Shown here: piece after piece, positions 24,301 through 34,813 of the stretch
Position numbering within the stretch: position 1 is the first letter of the stretch
How the letters are laid out: every line of letters begins with the position of its first letter
NCBI GenBank assembly: GCA_026874595.1
Contig: CM049306.1
Coordinates: 105,411,142 to 105,475,141, forward strand
Reading direction: 5' to 3'
DNA: 64,000 bases
Origin: Sipunculus nudus
Lineage: Eukaryota > Annelida > Sipuncula > Golfingiida > Sipunculidae
Position numbers and translations under genes: made by a program
The notes under the pieces: model-generated
Databases searched by the model: none
Seen by the model: only the letters and a program-made list of their open reading frames with translations
Told to the model about the DNA's origin: nothing

Positions 24301-25805
24301 CATCTTGTAAACCTTGAAAATAGGTGTCTGTTATCCATATCCTTCATGCTACAGAGCTCCATAGTACCCCAATGAATATTGGATGATTTTATACAAAAGG
24401 TCAAGTTTGGAAAAAGTATTTCATTCAAATTTGACATTCAGATGATAAAATTTCTTTTGTCAGTGCCTTGGTCAGCTGAGCGTCATGACCCCTCGGTCAC
24501 TTGTTATTAAGGACAAGGGGTATACTGGTTCATTATCACTGAGGGCACACAGTTTCCTCAAGTATACATCTTAATAACTTTAATGATGCACTTGGCAGGT
24601 CATTTTTTTACCTGTTGTTTATATTGATTTCATTTTATTACAGACCATCAGTATCGAGAGTACAGACCCTCCCAGATCGCTGCTGCCTGTGTAGCTGCTG
24701 CACGATTATGTCTCCATATAAACCCACCCTGGACCTCAAGTCTGTGTGGCATCACCAGCTACACATTCACAGATCTACGCCCCATCATAGAACCCATGCT
24801 CATGTGAGTACAGATTGGTACAATATAGACATTGTCAGGATTGTTTGGAATATAAACTGTGAATAGTGACAATTCAAATGGCTTGATAGTTCATATAGAA
24901 AGGTTAGACAGTCAATATGTCATTTTTATCGAAACATACCAAAAAATTAAAAATAAAAAACCGCCCGCACTGATTTCTGAAAAAAAATCTGAGAACCATA
25001 CCTTTTTTTATTTTGGCCTTATTGGTATTGTACTTAATTTACCCTATGTAGGTCAACCAGCCTATGATTTGTGAATGATCAGTTCTGTAAGTTTTGGATT
25101 ATGCCATGCAATTAAGTACAATGCTGAAGTAAAGCCAGTCCACTCTTGTGGGTAAAACATGTACAGTCAAGTCAGGTGAATTCAGTACCATAGTGAGACT
25201 GGTTGATCACGTCTTGAAAGGGGAGCTTCATTTCATAATTTCATTACTGTATTTATTTAGAGTATTAATTTAGAGTAACATTTTCTATTTGGCTCCATTT
25301 GGCACATGTAAGGGCACTGCTGTCCATACCATTTCTGGGAACCAATTTTAGATTTGCGTATATGAAAAAGTTTGGCTTGCAAGTGCCAAATAGAAAGAAG
25401 CCCTGTCAAAAGCATTATGTCAGCAACTTTGAAAATTTGGTCAAGGTAAAAATTAATGTCAGGTGCAAATCAGACACTTAGACTAATTATCTGATTTTTT
25501 TACTGACCAGTTTTGGTGGTATTGCAGATCTAGGTCACAAATGCCCAGAGGAAAATTTGTAAAAAGAAAAAGTTTCATGTCAGTTAAATCACTCATGGGA
25601 GGTCTTGATGCCCCCAGTATATGCATGCAGGACATTGTATATAATGATGTAATATGGTGTGATGAACTGTATATGTTGTTTCAGGACTCACCAGTTAGAT
25701 AAACAAGCTCAGCAACATCAGAGTATGGTTGTGACAGTCTGCAGTCCTCCTGTCACCCCATCACCCCAGAAGGAGACCACGTGTCTGAATCCTGTTTACT
25801 TCTGA
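15258..25805 (+). CDS. CCNJ: Cyclin J, complete coding sequence in five exons
   Basis: The coding exons are 15258-15373, 15904-16064, 16887-17159, 24644-24803 and 25685-25805. All have GT-AG borders and consistent phase, giving 276 residues. The ATG sits in a good context (ACACCATGG). The N-terminal cyclin box starts at about residue 39 with RRFLVDWVAVI and continues through RAKHLAVTLMDYLMD and VAAKFEEGEN. The most diagnostic block is FQWNIGLPTAAHFIEYF, which is near identical in cyclin J of other animals. The second lobe (about 184-245) carries SQIAAACVAAARLCL. Cyclin J binds Cdk1 or Cdk2 in fly oogenesis and early embryos; the mammalian role is less clear. The protein is about 100 residues shorter than human and fly orthologues because the long tail is missing and it ends soon after a TPSPQK motif. 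Confidence 0.95.
15374..16886 (+). other. Cyclin J introns 1 and 2 (coding)
   Basis: The introns 15374-15903 and 16065-16886 flank exon 2. They are AT-rich, with no repeat array or extra exon visible. Confidence 0.7.
15904..16064 (+). CDS. CCNJ: Cyclin J coding exon 2
   Basis: It encodes Arg39 to Ala92 plus one base: the first helices of the cyclin box, with RRFLVDWV and LMDQFDIDNN. It is bounded by a TTTTTCAG acceptor and a GTAAGT donor. Confidence 0.95.
16887..17159 (+). CDS. CCNJ: Cyclin J coding exon 3
   Basis: It encodes Ala93 to Gln183 plus one base: the KFEE helix, the MELMVLRFFQWN helix and the invariant PTAAHFIEY block. It ends at a GTGAGT donor and is followed by a poly-G run inside the intron. 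Confidence 0.95.
17731..24505 (+). mobile_element. Head-to-tail array of a hairpin-ended repeat element inside a cyclin J intron
   Basis: Four copies start with the same imperfect hairpin (TTAGCTCAGCTGACT, short loop, AGTCATCTGAGCTA) at about 17731, 18776, 20471 and 22503. Each start is followed by GGGATCACCTTTTGTCCGTC. Complete copies end with GTCAGCTGAGCGTCATGACC and CACTTGTT just before the next hairpin. CTCAGCTGAC at the start and GTCAGCTGAG at the end are inverted repeats. Inside are ~300-bp subrepeats starting GTTAACAGGGCACAAATC and several superfamily monomers with GGTGGCGCCACC. The first copy lacks its 3' end and the last has an internal deletion junction near 23345. No transposase is visible, so the element is probably non-autonomous. 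Three ~74-residue minus frames here are repeat artefacts. Confidence 0.8.
18847..22939 (+). repeat. Recent 2032-bp tandem duplication within the array
   Basis: From about 18847 to 20907 every landmark recurs exactly 2032 bases downstream, with only scattered substitutions. Examples are the hairpins at 20471 and 22503 and the cores at 20812 and 22844. Similarity breaks at about 22940, where the sequence switches to that of about 18167. This pattern fits unequal crossing-over between repeat copies. Confidence 0.85.
24644..24803 (+). CDS. CCNJ: Cyclin J coding exon 4
   Basis: It encodes Asp184 to Leu236 plus two bases, the second cyclin lobe with SQIAAACVAAARLCLHI and SYTFTDLRPII. It follows a TTATTACAG acceptor 138 bp beyond the end of the repeat array and ends at GTGAGT. 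Confidence 0.93.
24804..25684 (+). other. Cyclin J last intron
   Basis: It is AT-rich, bounded by GTGAGT and a TTGTTTCAG acceptor. No repeat or exon is recognised; the short plus-strand frames lack any domain. Confidence 0.7.
25685..25805 (+). CDS. CCNJ: Cyclin J terminal coding exon
   Basis: It encodes Met237 to Phe276 and the TGA stop at 25803-25805. The tail is Gln/His-rich and then Pro/Thr-rich (SPPVTPSPQK), which includes a possible proline-directed phosphorylation site. It corresponds only to the start of the longer tail of vertebrate cyclin J. Confidence 0.9.
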
Positions 25806-25842
25806 GGGTGGCATCTGATGACACCGTCAGTGTTAGATAATC

Positions 25843-26195
25843 ACTTGGAAGTCAGGCTTTGTGATAATGATCAGTGACATCACTGTGATGAACATATCAG
25901 TCAAAATGTTTTGACAAGTACATCAGCCATCTGATTTGGACTGAAAATGGTAGCAGATATTGGACCTGAACATTTCTGCAATTGTGATAATGTCCGACGG
26001 TGATAAGACTATGTTAGTCATATGATTTTGGCTGAAATGAGTGGCAGATATTGGGACTCGAGCATTTTTGCCCTTGTGATAATGACTAGTGATGGGCATA
26101 TTTGCCAAAATATTTTGATGTGTACATTGGTCATATGATCAGGGCTGAAATGGGTAGCAAATTGGAATTGAGTATTTGACAGCTGACTGTCAGTG
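25843..26195 (+). repeat. Degenerate ~110-bp tandem repeat in the cyclin J 3' UTR
   Basis: Three to four diverged units share TTGTGATAATG, then ATATTTGCCAAAAT-like text, then CATATGAT and GGCTGAAATG with GTAGCA. Units begin near 25850, 25928, 26015 and 26128, the first and last being partial. Confidence 0.6.
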
Positions 26196-27310
26196 TGACG
26201 ACTCAGTACCATTATGGCACACCTTGGCATTTTGTCTCACAAGTTGTAATACACACAGCAAGATGGAATTCATGACAGCTGTTTGCCCTAGCAAGACTTG
26301 TATATTGCATAGTATATGAAGGTATGACTTGATGTAGACCTAAGCATTTAATAAGATTGGATGCTTTGACATGATAGTGTGAGCATGCATTATTGATGGC
26401 GTAATCATTATCTACATGTATAACAACTTGGTAAATTTGAATAGGTCTGCATGATCACTGAGTCCTGAAGAGGGTATTGGGCAATCAATCCAAATCAATC
26501 CAAATGAAGGAGATCATTTGTGATAGTGACTGGTGCACAGTATCAAGCAGTGATAAAGTATTGGTTGTGTTGAATCATTCTGAAACATCTGGCTGAAGTT
26601 ACTGTAGATTTCCATATGGCAACTGCTGCCCGGTATAAGATTGATATAAAATGCCAGCATACCCTTATGGAGCTGTCATGCTCTGAACTACGTAACAACC
26701 AGCATATGGGAAGAAAAAAAGAATTCTAATTTAATATGCAAGTTGCTTCACCCAGACTGAATTGCACAGGAAAAGCAGGCAAAAATAACATAAAAAAAAA
26801 CAGTGTAATAGTTTACAAGTTTGCAGTGGTAAGACGTGAACAACACAGCTGTAGCTTTGTGATTGTAAAGTGATATTTAATGTTGTTATGGAACTGTTTC
26901 ATCCTTGCACACTGCTTGTAGGACAGACCTGGCCATTTTTGGACAAGTGATGCTTAGAGCTCGTTAGTCTTGTGCAGACTGAGTGATCCGGTAGTGGTAG
27001 TGAGGACATGTTCTGAATTTAGACCAACATGGTCAAAGTTTATGCAGAATCTCTCATTAAGTTATGAAGATGATATTGTGATGACTGAATTTTTTTTTAT
27101 CTGAAACATGAAACATCATCTCATACATACTAAATCCTGTGTGTTCAAATGTATGACTGCCTTCATATTTAGTAACCTGTAATGTTTTGGTGCTATGTTC
27201 AAAAGTATAGTTTGTGAAACTAGTATTATTTTGCATATATTTATTATGGTTTCCAGTTCAGTATTTTGTATTTTCAATGGAAGGGTTTGCACTTGTACAG
27301 CAGAACTGAT

Positions 27311-27316
27311 AATAAA
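27311..27316 (+). terminator. Candidate polyadenylation signal AATAAA
   Basis: This hexamer lies 1.5 kb after the cyclin J stop codon. It is a candidate only, since other variants may be used. Confidence 0.3.
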
Positions 27317-28149
27317 CCATACAAAGAAAGGCAATTGAGTTCACAGGTGCCTGTTAGAGTGTGATATATCAGAGATGGAAGTTGATTGTTGGATGATGGC
27401 TTGATGCTGATGAATACAACTGAATGCCTGAAAGTCTCCTGAGCTGTATATTTCATTGGGCATTGCTTCCATTATCACTGATGAAATTGTGAGGGGGGGG
27501 GGGGACGCTCAGAAACCTCACAGGTCCATGCAAGGTCAACAGACTTTATAAACTAGGTCACAGTGGCCTTGCTTGCTCAACAGTGAGTTCTTGCCTTGGT
27601 GCAGCATCTATCATATATCCCAGTCTGCGAGCTCGATTTCTGTTTAAAGTCTTTACGACGTTTCACTAAATTCAGCACTTTATATGTACCTGGGTAAAGG
27701 TAGGTCGTGGTGATGCCATATACATTTTTTACCATTTTGTTTTATGGATTATTTAATTATCTTTTAAGCACTTTCCAATTAGCAGTCATTAGGATGAAAT
27801 CAAGTCTGATACATGGAAGTCTTTAACTATATTATAAACAAAGTGACAAATTCCTATCACAATGCAAAATCTTAAAGAAATTGACCTACCATTATCACTT
27901 TAAGGAAATTGTGGCAGACATATTTTCTGAATGGACCACCTTATAGAGCCTTAGCTGTATTTTTTACCCAGTTTGCTGTGACCAGGACTGTGCTTAAATT
28001 GTCTTCTCCCTTCAGTTCATTGTACTCTCTTGTCCCTCCCTGTTAGTGTACCCAGATACCTAGAACCGTTGTTTTGAAAATTTTTAACCTCGACAACTAG
28101 GTTTCATTAAAAACAATTCTGTAATCCAGGCCACTAGGATGTCATTCTA
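27317..28149. other. Intergenic sequence downstream of cyclin J
   Basis: There is a poly-G run of about 12 at 27492-27503. No gene or repeat array is recognised. Confidence 0.5.
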
Positions 28150-29140
28150 TCCGCAAAAAAGTTTTGTGGATACTATGTTTTCAAGCAGGGTCAGCCACCA
28201 CTGCAATTATTTTCGGAGAACTCTCAGGCCCTGGGATTGATTTACAAACCCAACAAACTTATTCACTCACATGTGAATTGGTGCATAACAGAAACTGGTG
28301 GCGCCACCTGCAATCATTTTCATGCAGTATGAATCAGGGCATCTTATAAATAAAAGCCCATATCTCAAGAGTGGTTTGATCTATTGAGCTGAAATTATGC
28401 ATGCCTATAGATCTTGGATATTTCCATCCCATACTTAAGACTGCTGGCACCACCTACAATCATTTTCCTGTGGCGTCCATCCATCAATGCCATTTGATCC
28501 TCTTAGTAATTGGTTCAATGTATTGTGATGATATTGTGCATGCCCATAGATCTTGAAAACCTTGAGGTCATACTCAAGACTGGTAGTGCCATCTGTTATC
28601 GTTTTTGCTTGGTGTCCATCCCTGTGTTTGATTTGAGTGAAAATTGCTCATATCTCAGGAGTGGTTCAGTTTATTAGTCTGAAATTTGACATGTTCATCA
28701 GTTATCGAGAAATTCTCGTAGACCAGACAGAAGGCACCACCCATCTTCCCTTTTTGTAGAATACATTGATCCCCTCTTCTCAGGAGTGGTTTGCCATACT
28801 GGCCTGAAATTTTGCATGTCCATAGATCTTGGATGCCTCCATCTGGTACTCAAGAATGGTGGTGCCATCTGCAATTGTTTTCACATGACGTGCATCCGTG
28901 CATTTGTTTAGGCTGAAATTGTGCATGTCCATAGTTCTTGGATACCTTAATGTTGTACTCGAGACTGGTGGTGCCATCTGTTATTGTTTTTGTGTGGTGT
29001 TTATAAGCCTGTTTGCTTTGGTTGAAAACTGCTCATATTTCAGGAGTGGATGGGTGTATCAGCCTGAAATTTTGCATGTTTATCCATCTTGGATAGTTTT
29101 GTTGTGGACAAGACAGACCACCTGCTGTTCCATTTTTAGT
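28150..29140 (+). repeat. Array of ~155-bp superfamily monomers
   Basis: About six or seven diverged units run in the plus direction. Each reads GCTCATATCTCAGGAGTGG, then GCCTGAAATTTTGCATGTCC, then ATAGATCTTGGAT, then a variant of GGTGGCGCCACCTGC, then a GTCCATCCGT-like tail. The core is exact at 28297 and decayed elsewhere (GGTGGTGCCATC, GGCACCACC). Confidence 0.85.
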
Positions 29141-29144
29141 AAAC

Positions 29145-30056
29145 CTGTGAGCTTATGCGATGGCATAGCGTTGTTCGTATGCTGTCCATAAGTTATCCCA
29201 TGCTATCTCAGAAGCTGTCAGAGCTAGCAGCTCCAAATTGCATGTTAGAATCAGTGACATGTCAATCTTTATTGGATTGAGCTTATTTTTTGGGTATCTG
29301 CATTAACTTTGATTTTACAGTGAAAAAGCTTAAAAACCTTTAAAAATCTTCTTCTTTGAAACCTTCCAGCCAAATAGTCCAATATTTCACAAAATTAACC
29401 AAGCAACAATCTCAAGTTTGTTTGAATAGTTCCAGTTTGGTAATTTTTTGTCGAGTTACTGGAAGTTGAACTTAGTCATCTCTCCAAAGAAAGGCATACT
29501 AAAATTTCAATCTCAGAAACGGCTGGAGCTATTATCACCAATTTTTATGCCAATGTTGGTCACATGAGTCATATCTGAAATAGAGGTATTGGTGGTGCCA
29601 CCTGAATCAGCCTTTTTTGTACAAGGGTCATCATCAGTGCCTGGTGTATCATACTGAGGGCTAAAAAAACTTCTTCTCTGAAACCATTTACAGCCAAATT
29701 GTTTGATATTGCACAGAAATGATCCTAGTGTAGTGCTTTCTGAAGTTTGTTTAAATGGTCTCTGATCAGTGACTTTTGGCTGAGGTATGGGAAGCTGAAT
29801 TTAGTCATTTGCCATAACATCTAATTTTAGCTCAGTGGCTACAAAGATCTTTTCAAAAACCACTGGGCCAAATTCTTAAAACTCACACATTAATTATCCT
29901 CAGATGTTGATAAATCAAGTTTGTTCAAATGGTTTATGTCCAGTAATTTTTTACTGAGTTACGGGAAGCTGAACTTAGCTAGTTTGCGGTCTCTTCCTAT
30001 AGGAGTTATAAACCTGTAAAACGTGTTTCGAGTCTTTTGACTGATGCCACTGAAGC
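29145..30056 (+). repeat. Partial direct copy of the right inverted-repeat arm
   Basis: It starts with the module ACCTGTGAGCTTATGCGATG and matches 30066-31000 with a period of about 963, with more substitutions than the two arms show between themselves. It ends where the next start module begins at about 30057. Confidence 0.75.
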
Positions 30057-32215
30057 CAGTTTTTAGCGAACCTGTGAGCTTATGCGATGGTGCGGCCTCG
30101 TCCGTCATGTGTCGTGCGTCGTACGTCATGCGTCGTGCGTCGTCTGTACGTTAACCATAGCTATCTCAAAAACGGCAGGAGCTAGCATCACCAAATTTTT
30201 TGCAAATATTCAGTCATCCAATAAACTATATCGGATTTTGTATATTTTTTTCTAACTGCATTTTCTTAGATTTTAAAGGGAAAAAGCTAAAAAAAACTTA
30301 AAAAATCTTCTTCTCCGAAACTGTCCAGCCAAATTGTCCAATATTTCACAGAAATGATACCTGGAACAATCTTTCTCAAATTTGTTCGAATGGTTCCAGT
30401 TCGGAGATTTTTGGCCGAGTTTCAGGAGGCTAAACTTTGTTAACTTTGCAAAAAAGCATATTAAAATTTAAATCTCAGAAACGGCTGGAGCTATCATCAC
30501 CAAATTTTATGCCAATGTTGGTCACATAGATCATATCTGAAATTGAGGTATTGGTGGCGCCATCAGCATCGGCCTTTGTTGTACGGGGTCATCAGTGCCT
30601 GTATCACACTGAGGGCTACAGAAAACTTCTTCTCTGAAACCATATGGCCAAAATGTTTAATATCGCACAGAAACGATCCTAGTGTAGTGCTTTCTGAAGT
30701 TTGTTCAAATGGTCTCTTTTCAGTGACTTTTGGCTAAGTTATGGGAAGCTGAAATGAGTCATATGCCATAACAGCCCATTTTAGCTCAGTGGCTACAAAG
30801 ATCTTCTTCTCAAAAACCACTGGGCCAAATTCTTAAACCTCACAAATTAATTATCCTCAGATGTTGATAATTCAAGTTTGTTCAAAAGGTTTTGGTTCAG
30901 TGCTTTTTTGCTGAGTTACAGGAAGCTGAACTTAGCCAGTTTGCTGTATCTTCCTATATGAGTTATAAACCTGGGAAACGTTTTCGACTGATGCCACTGA
31001 AGCCAGTTTGTTAAAATATTTTACAAGAATAATCCCTACAATAATTCTTATAATAATTGTCATTCATGGTTCCACATGAATGATTTTTGGCTGAATTATG
31101 GAGATTGAATTGAGTCATTTTACCATATATGTTAGCTGTGTGATGCTGTTACATCTAGCCTGGCACCAGTTTATCAGCATCTATTACATCATGCCACTAG
31201 ACATTTAGATTTCAGGTTATCTTTGGTTAATATTGACAAGAAAATTTTTTTAAAAGCTTTTAAAAAATTTAGATTTATGATTTTAGTTATTCATCATACC
31301 AGGCAATCATGAATATTCAGCTCTCTGTGGCTATATAAAGACAATTGTACGTGGATTATAAATTATTGGTATCCCTACTCAACTTAATTCAAGAATTTGC
31401 AATCAATGAGATATATCTGTATTTTAATTTTGCATTCAGTATGCATCCATAATAATTTTACATATATTCCTGATTTCTTTTTTTTTTTATAAAAAGTCAG
31501 CTGAAAAGCATTTTGTACTGGGAAAATAAATTTCAAAGTTATTTCAAGTAGGGACGACTTTTGTGTACAGATGGCAGCACTTGGTTTACCATTGGCAGAT
31601 TGCCAGTGCCTTGATGTTGTCCATTAGCCAAGATGATGTCAGCTTTATAAATAGTTTTGGCACACTGCCAGGATTGGAAGAAGTGCAGCCAGGTATAGGT
31701 CAAGAGTTCACTCAGTGCAATAGCTGCATTCTATTTATAGCTTTGGCAGACTGCTCACTGCATCATATTTGGGACAAAAGTTCAGGCTGAATCTATTTAT
31801 AGCTTTGGCAGACTGCCAACTGTGTCAGATTATGCAACAGGTCAAGAGTTTACTCAGTGCAGCCAGGTACAGGTCAAAATATCACTGTCTAGCCAGGTGC
31901 AGGTCAAGAGTTCACTCAGTGCGGTAGCTTGAGGCAGCAATTTGTCACAGGTCACTCGGGGGAAACTAAGCCTAAGCCTTGTCAGCCCAGTGCATCAAAC
32001 TCTGGGGAAGTTTGATGTATTGGACTAATATCTTGACCTGTCTATGCGTCTTTGATGGATATCTCATTTACAAGACAGGTGGTGCCACGTACATTGAATT
32101 TTGCACAGTGTATGTGCCTGCTTATTTCTACAGAGGAATTTGATATATCAGCCTGAAATTGGGCATATTTATATATATCAAATAGCTTTGTCGTATACAA
32201 GACTGGTAGTGCCAC
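30057..32215 (+). repeat. Right arm of the ~2.2-kb inverted repeat (partner 895-3066)
   Basis: It begins with TTTTTAGCGAACCTGTGAGC, then CTTATGCGATGG and GTCGTGCGTCGT-like text. It continues through the same modules as the left arm on the opposite strand and ends at the CAAGACTGGTAGTGCCACC monomer. The 64-residue frame at 30543-30737 matches its left-arm counterpart at 2376-2570 in all but about six residues. This reflects DNA similarity rather than a shown coding function. Confidence 0.85.
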
Positions 32216-32230
32216 CAGTGTTAACCATGG

Positions 32231-32700
32231 GTTTTCAGCTCTCTGTGGGTGTATATATATATGGTTGTAGATGGATTATAAATAATTGGTATACTTACTC
32301 AACTTAATTCATGAATTTGCAAAAAGTGGGATGTATCTGTATTGTAATTTTGCATTCAATATGCATCTGTAATAATTTTCATTTATATTCCCCCAATTCC
32401 TTCCGTATAAAAAGTCAGCTGAAAAGCACTTTGTACTGGAAAATTTATTTCAGAGTTATTTCAAGTAGGGACCATTTTTGTGTACAGATGGCAGCACTTG
32501 GTTTATCATTGGTATATTGCCAAGATTTGCAAATGCCTTGATGTTGGCCATTGGCCAAGAGTATATCAGCCCTATAAATAGCTTTGGCACAGTACCAGGA
32601 TTGGAGGAGGCATATGTGCTGCAGTCTGACTACTATAACAGCTTGGTGTGGTATTTTCATGGTGAGTTCATTGTATTATTTTAATCAAGTCAATGCAAGT
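32231..32700 (+). repeat. Direct repeat of 31318-31780
   Basis: From CAGCTCTCTGTGG onward the sequence repeats 31318-31690 with a period of about 917, including GATGGCAGCACTTGGTTTA and the CTATAAATAGCTTTGGCA site. It is more diverged than the inverted arms. Confidence 0.75.
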
Positions 32701-33600
32701 TATTTCAAGTAGGGACCTTGAAATTTAAAAGTTCTACTAGTAAAATTTGGCATGTTCATCCATCTTTTTTCAAAAGTTTTCTTTTAAACCAGACAGGTGG
32801 CGCCACCTACCTTTGTTTTTGTAAAATAAATAAATGCCCTTTTATCAGGAGTGATTGGCAGTATTGACCTAAAATTGTGCATATCCATAGATCTTGGACT
32901 CCTCCATGTTGTGTTCATGACTGGTGTTACCATCTGTATCGGTTTTTTGGTGGTGTCCGTCCGTACATGAGCTTTTGGTGAAAATTGCTCATGTCTCAGG
33001 AGTGGGTCATGGTAATGTTCTGAAATTTGGCATTTTCATCTATCTTGGAAAGTTTTCTCAATAAGCAGACAGGTGGCGCCACTTACCTTTCCATTTACGT
33101 AGGATAAATTAATGCTCTTTTCTCAAGAGTGATTCCCAGTATTGGCCTGAAATTGAGCATATCCATAATCTTTTACTCCTCCATCTTGTACTCAAGCTGG
33201 TGACACGATCTGCAATCGTTTTCCTGTGGTGTCTATCTGTACATGTGCTTTGGGTGAAAATTGCCCATATCTTAGGAGTGGGTCATTGTATTGTTCTGAA
33301 ATTTGGCATTTTCATCCATCTTGGAAAGTTGTCACCTATACCAGATAGTGGTGCCACTCACCTTTCTGTTTTTGTAAAATCAATTAATCCCTGTTTCTCA
33401 GGAGTGATTTGCAGTAATTGCCTGAAATTGTGCAAATTCATAGATCTTGGACTCCTCCATCTTGTTCTTTAAGACTGGTGGCGCCATCTGCAATCATTTT
33501 TCTGTGGCATCCATCTGTACATGTGCTTTGGGTGAAAATTGCTCATATCTCAGGAGCTGGATCCTGGGAGGCATACAACTACACCCATCTAGGTTATTTG
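32701..33600 (+). repeat. Second array of ~155-bp superfamily monomers
   Basis: It has the same unit and orientation as 28150-29140, with about five copies. The core is exact at 32796 and near exact around 33072 (ending CACT) and 33479 (ending CATC). The array ends near 33570. Confidence 0.8.
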
Positions 33601-33898
33601 TATAATTATTGATACAATTTTTTTATAACGAAAGGAATTTCAGACATTGCCCCTCAAGAGTCCTCTCAATCTTTCAAAATAACTTTACACCAGGAGCAAT
33701 TAACAAAAGCAAAGGGCCTTTGTATGAGTTTTAAGTTTATTATAAACTATAACAGTTGGTACAAAGTTACTATAAAATCTGTATTTGTTTTTTTAAACAG
33801 ACCAACATGTTCAAAAAGGAGAATTCCTCATGAAATATAAAAGGCATTATATTTTGTATGGAAACCACATGTGACTTAAAGGTAATTTTGCAATCCAT

Positions 33899-33901
<3 letters not shown>

Positions 33902-33982
<81 letters not shown>

Positions 33983-33995
33983 TATATATATATAA
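33902..33995. repeat. (AT)n microsatellite, ~94 bp
   Basis: Alternating AT runs through the whole stretch with one phase break (AATAT) near 33975. It can form a hairpin, and its length in the assembly may be unreliable. Confidence 0.95.
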
Positions 33996-34732
33996 AGAGC
34001 AATACTTGCAGAGGTAACAGTGAATCTTGACAAAAAAAAAACACTTCACAGACACTAACAAACACATAGAAAATTTAAAAATTCCAGATGCTCAAGTTGG
34101 AGGAACAGCAAAATATTAAGTTTGTTTCTGGTATATAATGATAATGATAAAGGATCACAGAACAAGGAAAACATGTATAAAAATACTGCCCCTTTCCATT
34201 CCTTAAAAGTGATCAAAAAAATTTAAAATAATAAAACGCCTGGAACTATAAATACTTGTCCTACACGTAATGTAACATTGTGACATGAAAATTGCATCTT
34301 ATGATGGCCGGTTGTATTATTAGCAGTTATTTATATATATACAGAAGATATGGTACAGAAATAAGAAAATCAACAAAATACTGCAAAATAAATTTGGTAT
34401 TCATTTAAAGCTGCTATCCACATGCAGAACTCATGCTACAGAGACATCTAGAGGACACATTAAAAAAACTATTTTACCCTACAGCTGACTCTTGAGTCTG
34501 TATAAATTACAGATTTTTTTTTTTATAAAATTGAATGGTAAAGCAGTGAAACAAATGGAACCTTTGTCCAGTATCTTTCTTGGCTAAAGGTTTGAAGTTT
34601 TTCAGAGAATGCAGTCTTGTATAATATATTCTACCTTTTCTATAACATAATACATTCAGATAACTGACAACAAACACCACTCAGGTATTAAGATGAGCAA
34701 AATATCAGCATCTATACCATATGCGCTTGAAA

Positions 34733-34734
<2 letters not shown>

Positions 34735-34810
<76 letters not shown>
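34735..34810. repeat. (AT)n microsatellite, ~75 bp
   Basis: This is an uninterrupted alternating AT run of about 37 dinucleotides. Confidence 0.95.

Positions 34811-34813
<3 letters not shown>

Larger units (their letters stand above)
25806..27316 (+). other. Probable cyclin J 3' untranslated region
   Basis: AT-rich sequence follows the stop with no further exon. The first clear AATAAA is at 27311-27316, so the 3' end could be just beyond it. The true cleavage site cannot be set from sequence alone. Confidence 0.4.

Noticed and set aside
2376-30737. Matching 64-residue frames in the two inverted arms as a conserved protein
   Set aside because: The arms are similar as DNA throughout, including non-coding parts, and neighbouring copies have stops, so coding selection is not shown.
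33770-34067. Minus frames with long Tyr-Ile repeats
   Set aside because: They are translations of the (AT)n microsatellite.
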